DNA from: Leptospiraceae bacterium
GTDB taxonomy: Bacteria; Spirochaetota; Leptospiria; Leptospirales; Leptospiraceae
Length of the DNA: 64,000 bases
NCBI GenBank assembly: GCA_016708435.1
Contig: JADJFV010000005.1
Location: 62,001-126,000, forward strand
Direction of reading: 5' to 3'
Made by a program: the position numbers and the translations under genes. Below are positions 16,846 to 25,880 of this stretch, one piece after another (the stretch's first letter is position 1; each line of letters begins with the position of its first letter). Under the pieces are notes generated by a model. It worked only from the letters and a program-made list of their open reading frames with translations, searched no databases and had not been told where the DNA came from.

Positions 16846-17616
16846 TTAGAAATTAGGTTTTCTTTTTTCTAGAAACGCACTGAGTCCTTCTGCTGTTTCT
16901 TTGTCGTTAAAGATATGACCAAATGCCTTTTGTTCTAGTTTCATTCCTTCGTCTTGTGTTGATTCGAGACCTTCCCACACAACACGCTTTGCTTCTCTAA
17001 CTGCATGACCACCGCGAGAACAAATAGAAGTTGCAATTGCATTTGCTGTTGTCAATAGATCAGCAGGCTCTACTAGTTTATTGACTAGACCGATTCGGTA
17101 AGCTTCTTCTGCTGTAATCATATCTGCAGTGAATATTATTTCTTTTGCAAGTCCTGCTCCAATTAATCTAGGAAGACGTTGTGTTCCACCAAAGCCAGGA
17201 ATCAGTCCGAGACCAACTTCGGGTAATCCCAATTTTGCGTTCTTGGAGGCAACACGAATATCGCATGCAAGTGCAAGCTCTAATCCACCACCGAGCGCAA
17301 AGCCATTGATAGCCGCTATGACTACTAAAGAAGATCTTTCGATTCTTGTAAATACTACCTGACCGACTCCGCCGAACTCATAGCCTTTTTCGTAGTCATA
17401 TGTTTTCATTGCTGCAATGTCTGCTCCGGCTACGAATGCTTTGCCAGCACCAGTGAGAATTACGACTCGGTTTGATTTATCACTTTCTAGATGCGCGATA
17501 CAAGATTCTAATTCAAGTAGCAAATCTCTATTTAGCGCATTTAGTGCTTCGGGGCGTGAAATTTCGACTGTAACAATTTTATCTTGCTTGTTTACTTTTA
17601 AATGTTTGTAATCCAT
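16846..17616 (-). CDS. Enoyl-CoA hydratase / crotonase family
   Basis: The ATG at 17616 is chosen because GAGGAAAA lies just upstream; the frame runs further but would add 25 unlikely residues. The 256-residue protein has both crotonase catalytic glutamates, Glu113 in ALGGGLELALACD and Glu133 in LGLPEVGLGLIPG. It also has the oxyanion-hole segment AFVAGADI near residue 60. It hydrates trans-2-enoyl-CoA, and the sequence most resembles 3-hydroxybutyryl-CoA dehydratase types. It lies 40 bases downstream of a SpoIIE-type phosphatase gene on the same strand and may be cotranscribed. It is cytoplasmic. Confidence 0.9.
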   Translation of the reverse strand: MDYKHLKVNKQDKIVTVEISRPEALNALNRDLLLELESCIAHLESDKSNRVVILTGAGKAFVAGADIAAMKTYDYEKGYEFGGVGQVVFTRIERSSLVVIAAINGFALGGGLELALACDIRVASKNAKLGLPEVGLGLIPGFGGTQRLPRLIGAGLAKEIIFTADMITAEEAYRIGLVNKLVEPADLLTTANAIATSICSRGGHAVREAKRVVWEGLESTQDEGMKLEQKAFGHIFNDKETAEGLSAFLEKRKPNF

Positions 17617-17656
17617 TTTATTTTCCTCTTTTTTGATTTGTATTTTATTATAAAGT

Positions 17657-18958
17657 CTATTCAATTTCGAAGGCGAGAAACATAGCATCATCGGTAAATT
17701 CTGATTTGCCGTAAAAAGAAACTATTTTTGAAATGACAGAATCTTTAAATGCTTTTAAATTCGTTTCCTTTCTATATTGATTGAGTATTTGAAGTAGTCC
17801 TGTAGACTCTAAGAGTTCTTCCTTTGCATTTATATTTTCTATGAGTCCATCTGTATAAATAAAGAAGCGATCGCCTGATTCATATTTGAATTCGAGAGTC
17901 TCTGCAACTGGATCATGTAAACCAAATCCAAGTAGAGTTCCAAATGTTTCAATTTCTCGAAATTCTTCTCCTTTCTTTGCATAGATGAAATAAGGATGGC
18001 CTGCATTTCCTAATAGAAATGTTTTGGTTTGAAAGTTAATAAATATATAAAGAGCTGTTGCATGGTGGCTTTTAAATTCTCCAGATATTTTTTGATCTAT
18101 ATATCCGAGAAGTCCAGTGGGATCTAGCTTTAAGTAATAGGGTAGTGTAGATACCATTACTTTTAGCATGGCAGCCACCATCGCAGAGGAGTATCCATGT
18201 CCCGCAACATCGGTAATAAAAATTCCAACATTGCCTTCTCTCAACTGTATAAAGTCATAGAAGTCGCCGCCTATTTGGTTATGAGACTGTCTAAATATTT
18301 CAAACTTTAAGCCTTTAATAGAAGTAATCTTAGGAAAAAGAGATTCTTGCACTGTTCTTGCTAGCGCCATATCACGGTTAATCGCCATTTTATCTTGTAA
18401 TAGATCCGCGTAATAACTAATAGCCGCAATTCTTGATTTATTAATATAATATCCTAGAAATGTGCAGTAAGCAATAAACAGATAAGGAATTAAAAACTTA
18501 TAAGTGAGTTCTAAATCAGCCAAATCTGGAATGGTAAAAGCAATTACGGTATAAAAAATAAAAGAAAAGAAAGATGCTAATAGATACGCATATTTATGAA
18601 CTCGCATAGATTCATGAATAATAGTGAATGCGATTGCTACGTAGTAGAGTTGCCAATTTAAAAAAGCATTTGCTTCTTGTTTTGAAATGGATGAGAAGAT
18701 GGATGTAAAAAAGCAAATTAGAGAAAAACTCGCTAGATGATTTATTAGAGTTATCTTTTTATCTGGTCTCTTTTGTAAGATAGATAGCAGACGAAAAAAA
18801 GAAAAAAGAAGTCCGGATACAACGATCAAGAAATTTAAATCTATTTTAAAAATAAGAAAGATGCTATAAACAGACCACTGAGTATAAAAAGAGAATAGAC
18901 TAAAGCGTTTTTCTGATTCTAATTCTTCTTGTAGTTGGATTGTCGATTTGCTAGACAT
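17657..18958 (-). CDS. Membrane SpoIIE-type PP2C phosphatase
   Basis: The 433-residue protein has a membrane part with about six or seven hydrophobic segments (residues about 20-190). A PP2C/SpoIIE domain follows (about 205-433). The metal-binding motifs are present: IGGDFYDFI, FITDVAGHGYSSAMVAAML and FFIYTDGLIE. Such RsbU-like phosphatases usually dephosphorylate anti-sigma-factor antagonists in response to a signal felt by the membrane or linker part. No partner switch genes are adjacent, although a GHKL-ATPase/STAS-like protein is encoded at 15778. The crotonase gene follows after 40 bases. Confidence 0.88.
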   Translation of the reverse strand: MSSKSTIQLQEELESEKRFSLFSFYTQWSVYSIFLIFKIDLNFLIVVSGLLFSFFRLLSILQKRPDKKITLINHLASFSLICFFTSIFSSISKQEANAFLNWQLYYVAIAFTIIHESMRVHKYAYLLASFFSFIFYTVIAFTIPDLADLELTYKFLIPYLFIAYCTFLGYYINKSRIAAISYYADLLQDKMAINRDMALARTVQESLFPKITSIKGLKFEIFRQSHNQIGGDFYDFIQLREGNVGIFITDVAGHGYSSAMVAAMLKVMVSTLPYYLKLDPTGLLGYIDQKISGEFKSHHATALYIFINFQTKTFLLGNAGHPYFIYAKKGEEFREIETFGTLLGFGLHDPVAETLEFKYESGDRFFIYTDGLIENINAKEELLESTGLLQILNQYRKETNLKAFKDSVISKIVSFYGKSEFTDDAMFLAFEIE

Positions 18959-19034
18959 AAAAGGCTTGTTATAATAGCAGTTTCTTCACTGTTTCATTCC
19001 TAGGGATTCTGGCAAGCAATTTGATTAAAAAGAC

Positions 19035-19394
19035 TTAATCTTTACCAAGAAGTCTATAAGAAGTAACCTCTGATCCCTTTAGGAAAAGCTTTACTTCTAA
19101 ACCTTGGTCTAGATGTTTATCAAGAATATTTGCAGTAGTCTGAGCAGTCTTTGCATCTTGGTAGCGTAGAAAAAAAAAGTAAGAGGTGCTTTTAAAGTTA
19201 TACGGGAATCGATCTGATACGATAAGGCTCACACGGTAATGGTCAGGTCTTACTTCCATTACAATATGGCTGATATGCTTTCGGTTCACGATTCTTTCAA
19301 AAAGAGAAAGTCCCCATGGGTTTGTCTCAGCTAGAAGGGTAAAACTGACGATGAGATAGAGTAGGACTTTCATAGATAAACAATGAATCTTCAT
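19035..19394 (-). CDS. Small secreted hypothetical protein
   Basis: The 119-residue product has a hydrophobic N-terminus (VLLYLIVSFTLLAE) that looks like a signal peptide. The start could be the ATG at 19394 or the one seven codons later (19373); neither has a clear ribosome site. The mature part is beta-rich with 'HYRVSLIVSDRFPYNF' and ends LLGKD. The family is not recognised. It is divergent from the recombinase gene, with only about 50 bases between the starts. Confidence 0.6.
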   Translation of the reverse strand: MKIHCLSMKVLLYLIVSFTLLAETNPWGLSLFERIVNRKHISHIVMEVRPDHYRVSLIVSDRFPYNFKSTSYFFFLRYQDAKTAQTTANILDKHLDQGLEVKLFLKGSEVTSYRLLGKD

Positions 19395-19444
19395 GAATAA
19401 AAATGGAAAGTCGATTTTCTTTTAGCGAATAATTTTTTTAAAAT

Positions 19445-20362
19445 ATGAACTCTACTGCAATTTCAAATCTTCAACAAAATGGAACTTACTTTTTAAAGCC
19501 AGTAGGCAATATTACTTTAGACGCTCATATTGGACAATTTAATCTATGGGCGAAAGAATACAATGTGGATAATTTCGGTAATCCGCTTGTTGTCTCTACC
19601 TCTACGATTAAAGATTTCTTCGATCATCTTCTTACTGATAAAAATAAATACGGCAGAAAGAATCGAGCCTCGACACTGCACGGCTATAAATCAGCTATTA
19701 AGAAGTCAGTCTCTAAAACTTTTAAGATGAGTATGGAAGAAAAAGTTGCCTTCGAATTATTCTTTCGAAAGATAAAATTACCAAAAGCTATTCGCTCTAT
19801 TAAAGCAATGACAATTGACGAATTACAGGCGTTAATCGATGAATCAGATATTCGAACTAGCCTCATGATTCGATTCCTCGTTATATCGGGGCTTCGCATT
19901 TCGGAGATGATAAATATACGCCTATCAGATGTTTTACCGTCCGATGATAAAACAGATTTTAATATCTATGTCATTGGCAAAGGAAACAAAGAAGGAATCG
20001 TGAGTGGTATCCCCAAGCTTTTAATTTCAGAAATACAAACTGTATTTCAAGGAAAAGAATACTTATTCGAAAGAAATAAAAAACCGAAGCGAGCAAATGA
20101 GAATAAAGAAGAAGTAATGAAATATACAAGAAGGCAGATGTATGTTCTCATCGAAAAAGCAGGGCTTTCTATTTTGGGCAAGCGTATTAATCCGCATATG
20201 ACAAGACATACTTGCGGTCGTATTTTGATGGATAGATTAAAGGATGTGAACAAAGTCCAAGATAGACTCAGGCATTCTTCTGTTCGAACTACCATCGAAA
20301 ACTATCTTACAACTAAGATTACAAACAAGGATGTAAAGGAAGCGTTTGATGGGATTCTATAG
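19445..20362 (+). CDS. Tyrosine recombinase (phage-integrase/Xer-like)
   Basis: The 305-residue protein has a SAM-like N-terminal DNA-binding domain (about 20-110) and a complete tyrosine recombinase catalytic domain. Arg151 is in SGLRISEM, Lys179 in the beta-hairpin GKGNKEG, His251 and Arg254 in HMTRHTCG, His277 in LRHSSVRTT, and the nucleophile Tyr287 in IENYL. The length and plain architecture fit Xer-like or small integrases. No phage genes, excisionase or att repeats are seen nearby, and the insert typical of integron integrases is not obvious. It could act in chromosome resolution or on a distant element. Confidence 0.85.
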   Translation: MNSTAISNLQQNGTYFLKPVGNITLDAHIGQFNLWAKEYNVDNFGNPLVVSTSTIKDFFDHLLTDKNKYGRKNRASTLHGYKSAIKKSVSKTFKMSMEEKVAFELFFRKIKLPKAIRSIKAMTIDELQALIDESDIRTSLMIRFLVISGLRISEMINIRLSDVLPSDDKTDFNIYVIGKGNKEGIVSGIPKLLISEIQTVFQGKEYLFERNKKPKRANENKEEVMKYTRRQMYVLIEKAGLSILGKRINPHMTRHTCGRILMDRLKDVNKVQDRLRHSSVRTTIENYLTTKITNKDVKEAFDGIL

Positions 20363-20375
20363 AAGTTGTTTTAAC

Positions 20376-21830
20376 TTATTTTTTAAATTCGAGAGTGATT
20401 TTTGTTCCATTCTCGCGATCTATTTGCAATATTCCTTTAAGCTGTTTTGTTAGCATTTCAACAAGTGTCAGTCCAAAGCCAGTTGAGTTTTCAAAACTTA
20501 CGGTTTCTGGTAATCCGTTTCCATCGTCTTGAATGATTAAAAAAATAAATTGCTGATCATTGTCTGAAATTGTTTTTAAGCCTACCTCAATCTTGATGAA
20601 TCCCTTTTCTCTGTCTTTAAATGCATATTTCATAATGTTAGTAAGAAGCTCGTTTATAATTATACTGAATGGTTGTAGTCGCTTAGTATCTAAAACGAAA
20701 TCATCAATCGCTTCTTCAATCTTGACGATTCCACTGTTCGGAAAATTACTGATGATTTGATTAATCAATGCAGGTAGATAACTTTTAATGGAAATATTAC
20801 TAAAGATGCCGGTCTGATACAATTTATCATACAATACCATCATACTCTGGACACGACTTCCTGCATCTTTGAGTGCTTCGATAGCACTAGGCTCTGTAAC
20901 TGTTTGCATTTGGAGAACGAGAAAAGCGTTCAAAGTGCTCATATTATTTTTTATACGATGGTGCACTTCTCTTAATATGATTTCTTTTTCAGCTAGAAGG
21001 GCATTGATTTTTTCTTCGGCTTTCTTGCTTTCGGTAATGTCTCTTGTTACAGCCAAATGCACTGTCTTTCCGTTTTCTATCATAGGAACTGCGTGAGTTT
21101 CTAGCCAGCGACGACCGCCCTTTAGACCTATCATCTCAAATTTTAGCTGAACCGACTCACCTGCAATTACTCGCTCATGCATCTCTTTGAATGCCTTGCG
21201 ATATTCGGGAGCTATTAAATTTAGCACGGGTTGATTTGCTACCTGCTCGATTGAATCTGCTTCGATCATAGACAATCCGGCTGGGTTCATTTGAATTAAT
21301 TTTCCTTTAGCATCTACTATTTTAATGCACTCAGGCTCATTTTCTAGGATAGTGCGCAGGTGGGATTCACTTTCTATTAGTTTAGCTTCTGCCAGTCTTC
21401 TCCCTTTCTGTTCATGGATCTCGTCAAGAGCACGTCTGATAGCTAGGGGAAGTCTTGTAAGTCTATCTTTCATTACATAATCGGTAGCACCATGCTTAAG
21501 AAGTTCAACTGCTTCTTCTCCACTTATGGCACCGGAAACACAAATGAAAGGGGTGTTCGGACTCTTGGACTGTGCTGATAAAAGCGCGACGGATGCATCG
21601 AATCCGGGAAGGCGATAGTCGGCAAGAATAATGTCATATTCACCTTTTTCGAGGTAAGCAAGAAAATCTGCTTTATTGGCAGCCAAGTCGATCTCTAAAA
21701 CCTCTCCAAGGTCAAGAAGATTCTCTCGAATCAGTTCTGCATCAAGAGGGGAATCCTCAAGATGCAGAATACGCAAAGGTGTTTTTTCTTCATTTCCCAT
21801 GGTTGAATACGCGGTCAGGAGGGAGTTCAT
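20376..21830 (-). CDS. Receiver-PAS-HisKA_2 hybrid histidine kinase
   Basis: The 484-residue cytoplasmic protein has a receiver domain (residues about 18-140, phospho-acceptor Asp71 in ILADYRLPG). A PAS domain follows (about 150-270), then a HisKA_2 kinase with the acceptor His290 in EVHHRIKNN and an ATPase domain ending GFGLTLVEMLTKQLKG. HisKA_2 kinases often signal to general-stress response factors. The gene overlaps the upstream response-regulator gene by 41 bases. A second ATG at 21800 would cut the overlap to 11. With the two upstream genes it forms a three-gene phosphorelay operon: sensor kinase, single receiver, receiver-kinase. Confidence 0.88.
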   Translation of the reverse strand: MNSLLTAYSTMGNEEKTPLRILHLEDSPLDAELIRENLLDLGEVLEIDLAANKADFLAYLEKGEYDIILADYRLPGFDASVALLSAQSKSPNTPFICVSGAISGEEAVELLKHGATDYVMKDRLTRLPLAIRRALDEIHEQKGRRLAEAKLIESESHLRTILENEPECIKIVDAKGKLIQMNPAGLSMIEADSIEQVANQPVLNLIAPEYRKAFKEMHERVIAGESVQLKFEMIGLKGGRRWLETHAVPMIENGKTVHLAVTRDITESKKAEEKINALLAEKEIILREVHHRIKNNMSTLNAFLVLQMQTVTEPSAIEALKDAGSRVQSMMVLYDKLYQTGIFSNISIKSYLPALINQIISNFPNSGIVKIEEAIDDFVLDTKRLQPFSIIINELLTNIMKYAFKDREKGFIKIEVGLKTISDNDQQFIFLIIQDDGNGLPETVSFENSTGFGLTLVEMLTKQLKGILQIDRENGTKITLEFKK

Positions 21831-22248
21831 TTAGCATTGCCCAAAAGATTCCTAGATTTTTGACCGCATCAATGAATTGGGCAAATTTAACTGGTTTTAC
21901 TACATAGGCATTCGTTCCCAATTCGTAGGTTCGGATTAAATCTTGCTCTTCTCTAGAAGAGGTCAGCATAACAACTGGAATCATGCAAAGGTTTGCATCT
22001 TTTCGAATCGCTCTTAATACTTCGATTCCGTCCATTCTTGGCATCTTTATATCCAGAATTGCTACAGAAGGATTTCCCGGTTCCCGAGATGCATACTTTC
22101 CTTCACGACGCAAATACTCTAAAGCTTCCACCCCATCCCGAACAACGATAATTCGATTTGCAAGTTTACTATCAGCAAATGCTTCTAAAGTCAGTTCGAT
22201 ATCATTCGGGTTGTCTTCAGCCAATAAAATTTGTTTTATTTCAGACAT
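21790..22248 (-). CDS. Single-domain response regulator (Rcp1-like)
   Basis: The 152-residue protein is just a receiver domain. It has the acidic pair in AEDNPND, Asp66 as phospho-acceptor in AILDIKMPRMDG, the Thr/Ser switch in MLTSSREEQD, and Lys118 in YVVKPV. The form matches the Rcp1 type that partners phytochrome-like or CHASE/HAMP kinases. There is no output domain, so it probably relays phosphate to or from the flanking kinases. It overlaps the upstream kinase gene by 8 bases and the downstream one by 41 (or 11). Confidence 0.9.
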   Translation of the reverse strand: MSEIKQILLAEDNPNDIELTLEAFADSKLANRIIVVRDGVEALEYLRREGKYASREPGNPSVAILDIKMPRMDGIEVLRAIRKDANLCMIPVVMLTSSREEQDLIRTYELGTNAYVVKPVKFAQFIDAVKNLGIFWAMLNELPPDRVFNHGK

Positions 22249-23449
22249 TTCTTATTCCTTCCTTTAATTTTGGCAAAGCAAAGTAGAAGGATGCTCCTTT
22301 ATTCACTTCTGCTTCTGCCCAGATTCTACCACCATGACGGACTATTATGCGTTTTATAGTCGCAAGTCCGATTCCTGTTCCTTCAAATTCGTCCGTAAGA
22401 TGCATTCTCTGAAACACTCCGAAAAGTTTGCTTGCATATTGCATGTCAAACCCGACTCCATTATCCTTGACAAGGAAAGTAACTTCATTTTTTTCCTCTT
22501 GAGAAGATATTTCAATTCTTGGAAAATCGGTTTTATGAGAATACTTTAAAGCATTTTCGATCAGGTTTGCCCACACTTGACGGAGTAGTGTATAATCTCC
22601 GTAAACGTTTGGAATTTTCCCAATTACCCATTCAATATTTGGATTTGAACTATTTTTTCTTTGTATTTCCAATACTTCTTTTAGAGCTTTTTCCATATCT
22701 ACGACTTCTAAATGTAACTCCGCTCTTCCCGTTCGCGAGAATTGAAGCAAAGTATCTATTAGCACGCCCATTTGCCTTGCTGAGCTTGCTATTGTTTCAA
22801 CATAGTGGAGTCCTTTCTCTGATAGACCATCTTTGCAACGACTGACTAGTAATTCCACATAGCCATCTATATGCCGTAAAGGTGCTCGAAGATCATGCGA
22901 GATAGTGTAGGAAAAGGACTCTAGTTCTAAATTGGCTGACTTCAATTGTGCAGTGCGCTCCATTACTCTTTGTTCTAGTTCCTCGTTTAAGCGATGGATT
23001 TCTTCTGCTGCTAGTTTTTGTTCTTCAATATCTGATTGGATTTTAGCTGTGAGAGCGTTAAATGTATTCGAAAGCATTCCAAATTCATTTTTGGATTTAT
23101 ATTGACTGCGCGCATTCAAATCACCTTCTCGAAATTGCACAGCGACTCTATTTAATTCAACCAAGGGCTCTTTTATGTTTTTTAAAAGAATCATACTTAT
23201 AGCAACTACAAACAAAAGAATAAATCCTATGAAAAAAAACAATGAATACATCAGCCTATCCCGTTTCTGCTCAGCGTCCTGGTAAAATTTATCTCCTCTT
23301 CTTATTGCAAATTCACTAATTTTGTGGATATCGTTTTTAGATTTTCCAAATGCATGCCTTCTATTCCAGTTTTTCGCATTCGATCTATCGCTTCTTGATT
23401 CTTGCCTATTTGACTTAAGTGAATTGTTTCTTTTCGAATAGTCCTCCAT
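22241..23449 (-). CDS. HAMP-histidine kinase, C-terminal part of a frameshifted gene
   Basis: The first ~40 residues of this frame are out-of-frame sequence. Genuine coding begins near 23338 with NDIHKISEFAIRRGD, which continues the protein encoded at 23302..23799. The rest has a membrane segment (LFFFIGFILLFVVAISMILL), HAMP, HisKA with acceptor His in SYTISHDLRAPLRH, and HATPase with DNGVGFD and GTGIGLATIKRI. One added A in the run at 23334-23338 fuses both parts into a normal sensor kinase of about 519 residues. It heads the operon with the response regulator and hybrid kinase downstream. Confidence 0.8.
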   Translation of the reverse strand: MEDYSKRNNSLKSNRQESRSDRSNAKNWNRRHAFGKSKNDIHKISEFAIRRGDKFYQDAEQKRDRLMYSLFFFIGFILLFVVAISMILLKNIKEPLVELNRVAVQFREGDLNARSQYKSKNEFGMLSNTFNALTAKIQSDIEEQKLAAEEIHRLNEELEQRVMERTAQLKSANLELESFSYTISHDLRAPLRHIDGYVELLVSRCKDGLSEKGLHYVETIASSARQMGVLIDTLLQFSRTGRAELHLEVVDMEKALKEVLEIQRKNSSNPNIEWVIGKIPNVYGDYTLLRQVWANLIENALKYSHKTDFPRIEISSQEEKNEVTFLVKDNGVGFDMQYASKLFGVFQRMHLTDEFEGTGIGLATIKRIIVRHGGRIWAEAEVNKGASFYFALPKLKEGIRNV

Positions 23450-23799
23450 TCTATCACGGAAGTTTTAGCATTGTCAATGTCAGTCCTCGGTCCGAGGAAG
23501 CGATCATACAAGGTATTAAATTCGATGTCTAACCTCTTTTCATATTCATCAATACTCTGAAGTATCAATATCCTTTCTTTTTCGTCTCTGGCTATCACAA
23601 AGTCCTTCATTTCAATGTGAATGGAAAGAGTGTCTTTTTTTATATTTGTTAAAGCACGGCGTACTGTTAAAGGGTGCTCATAGAGACCTTTTGTCTCTTC
23701 CCAAATACTATTTGCTTGGTAGTTTGCAATTATTCCTAAGAGAACTACTAGAAAAAGAATACTTCCTAGACCAATTCGCATTTGAGTTGTAAAATTCAT
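23302..23799 (-). CDS. Sensor domain (4HB-MCP-like), N-terminal part of the frameshifted kinase
   Basis: The 165-residue frame has a membrane segment (IGLGSILFLVVLLGIIANYQ) followed by a long helical periplasmic sensor region of the 4HB_MCP/CHASE3 type (about residues 35-155). It runs out of frame near 23338 and stops within 40 bases. Together with 22241..23449 it is one gene broken by a single-base loss in a T5 run (plus-strand reading). As the sequence stands, the sensor and kinase would be made separately. The 294-base gap upstream (23800-24093) shows no gene. Confidence 0.7.
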   Translation of the reverse strand: MNFTTQMRIGLGSILFLVVLLGIIANYQANSIWEETKGLYEHPLTVRRALTNIKKDTLSIHIEMKDFVIARDEKERILILQSIDEYEKRLDIEFNTLYDRFLGPRTDIDNAKTSVIEWRTIRKETIHLSQIGKNQEAIDRMRKTGIEGMHLENLKTISTKLVNLQ

Positions 23800-24093
23800 T
23801 GGAATACCCTCAATCTAAAGAAGAATTTACGCTAATAATAAAATAATTATAATATACTAACCCGCGAAATATGCAAGTATAATTTAAGTGAAATTACTAG
23901 CAATAATAGAGTGATATTTATCATTGAATTCTAATTATTCTAAGTCATAAAATCAGCTTCCTCTGTTAAAATTTCGCTATATTCCAATTCTTAATTCAGC
24001 TTGGGAACAAAATTATTATGGGATTGACTACAAAGTTATATTCCTGTACTCTGCAATAAATTTATAAACTTCTTAGGAAAGGAGACAATTAGA

Positions 24094-24312
<219 letters not shown>

Positions 24313-24325
24313 TTTCCGTCTAATC

Positions 24326-25723
24326 TTATTTATTTCTTGGAGTGCCTTTCTGGCACTTCAAACTCAACCAAGCACAAGCTGCATCAAACGTATCTCTTAG
24401 GTCTTCAATCTTTACGGGATTGGTTTTAGGATAGACAAGACCAATTGTTTTCATTTCTGAATCTGTCGGTAAAAACCCATGATTGTAATAACTCATCTCG
24501 CGGTATATTTCGTTTATACTCAGTGATTCTGAAAATGCCATATTGACTTTAGAATGTAAAATTCCTTTTGCAGATTTATTTAACCTAGTCTTTACTTGTT
24601 TTAATTCTTCCTCTGTGTCTAAAAGGGCAAATGGACATTCTGTGCTAATTCTATTTTTCAAATCTTCTATGTCTAAACTTGTGGATAATGCATCTTTCTC
24701 TTTATTCTCTACGAGTAGGGCAATTCCACCCAATGTCTTAAAGAAGTATTTCCATTTTGATTCTTTTGTATCAATTGCACCCATTGACATTAAAATCTTA
24801 TTGGGAGCACATACACTTTTTACTTCTTTAAAGCCATGATCGGAAACCACAATCAAGCCAAGGTTTGGATTGTCATATAAATCAATTTTACGGATGAGCC
24901 TTCCGAGTAAAGAGTCGATTTTCTTTAACTTCTCTTCTGCGGCTAAGCTGTATATTCCTTTCTCATGGTGAATAGAGTCAAGATCGGTTGTATAGATAAG
25001 GAAAATGGCAGGCTTCTTTAATTCCCAGAGAGAAATTGCATTTTCTATTTTTTCTGTGTCGCCTGTCGTCTCTAGAACGCTAAGTCCTGTATCTTTTTTG
25101 AGTTCTCTGTAGAGATTCTTAGTTGATACAGCTTTGAGTAATTTTTCATCTTCGTCTGTCTTAGATCTCCAATACTGCGGGATATTATAGTCAATATCCG
25201 CTCCAACGGTAACAGGCCAGTAAAGAGAAGCAGTCTTTAATCCTTTATCGCGAGCAAAATCTAAAATGGTTTTTACTTGAATGTCTTCATCATACCACAT
25301 CCAACCGGAGAGATATTTCTTAAAAGGATCAGTCGGTGAATTATAAATAATCCCATGCAGAATCGGATCCGTTCCGGTTAACATAGAAGTATGCGCAGGA
25401 TAGGTAAGAGTAGGGTAGGTTGAGTCTACTGAATTAGAAAAATGAGATTTTGCAGCGAGCTTATTTAGATTAGGCGTTAGGTCTTTAAACTTAGAGTCTG
25501 AAGCATTGTAATACCCGGGAAATCCGTCTATGGAAAGAATGATTAACTTTCGATTTTGAAACAAAGTAGCAGATGCAATATCTCGCTCGATTAGATTGCA
25601 TGAAAATAAAAAGAATACCACCGATGCACCGACTTGCACGAGCCTGTAGACACGGATGATATAGTGGATAAGGTTTGATAGCTTTTTTCGCAAATGAGTC
25701 AAACTAAAACAGATCCTAAACAA
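24326..25723 (-). CDS. Type I phosphodiesterase / nucleotide pyrophosphatase family
   Basis: The 465-residue protein has a lipobox-like VVFFLFSC near residue 42, so the true start may be internal and the protein lipid-anchored. The catalytic domain has the alkaline-phosphatase-superfamily motifs: metal Asp in LILSIDGFPGYY, probable nucleophile Thr in STYPTLTYPAHTSMLTG, and metal ligands in IVVSDHGF and IHHEKG. Members cleave phosphodiester or pyrophosphate bonds in nucleotides or lipid head groups outside the cytoplasm. The substrate is unknown. It is convergent with the ferredoxin gene, with 13 bases between the stops. Confidence 0.85.
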   Translation of the reverse strand: MFRICFSLTHLRKKLSNLIHYIIRVYRLVQVGASVVFFLFSCNLIERDIASATLFQNRKLIILSIDGFPGYYNASDSKFKDLTPNLNKLAAKSHFSNSVDSTYPTLTYPAHTSMLTGTDPILHGIIYNSPTDPFKKYLSGWMWYDEDIQVKTILDFARDKGLKTASLYWPVTVGADIDYNIPQYWRSKTDEDEKLLKAVSTKNLYRELKKDTGLSVLETTGDTEKIENAISLWELKKPAIFLIYTTDLDSIHHEKGIYSLAAEEKLKKIDSLLGRLIRKIDLYDNPNLGLIVVSDHGFKEVKSVCAPNKILMSMGAIDTKESKWKYFFKTLGGIALLVENKEKDALSTSLDIEDLKNRISTECPFALLDTEEELKQVKTRLNKSAKGILHSKVNMAFSESLSINEIYREMSYYNHGFLPTDSEMKTIGLVYPKTNPVKIEDLRDTFDAACAWLSLKCQKGTPRNK

Positions 25724-25725
25724 TA

Positions 25726-25838
25726 GAGTTGTTGAAAATTAGAAGAACGGTGTCATGGTGAGGCTCTCGAATCCATGACTTTATTGAGTAAAGTCGCCCT
25801 TCGACAGGCTCAGGGTGACAATTTCTCAACAAGTTTAA
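25726..25838. repeat. Dispersed repeat, also at 54302..54395
   Basis: AGAGTTGTTGAAAATTAGAA, then GTCATGGTGAGGCTCTCGAA and CCATGACTTTATTGAGTAAA, recur in order at 54302-54395 with only a few differences. The stretch ends in CCCTTCGACAGGCTCAGGGT, a widespread intergenic palindromic motif. Confidence 0.75.
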
Positions 25839-25880
25839 TATTGACCTTTTATCGGTATTCATCAGTGGTAATCTTAAAAT

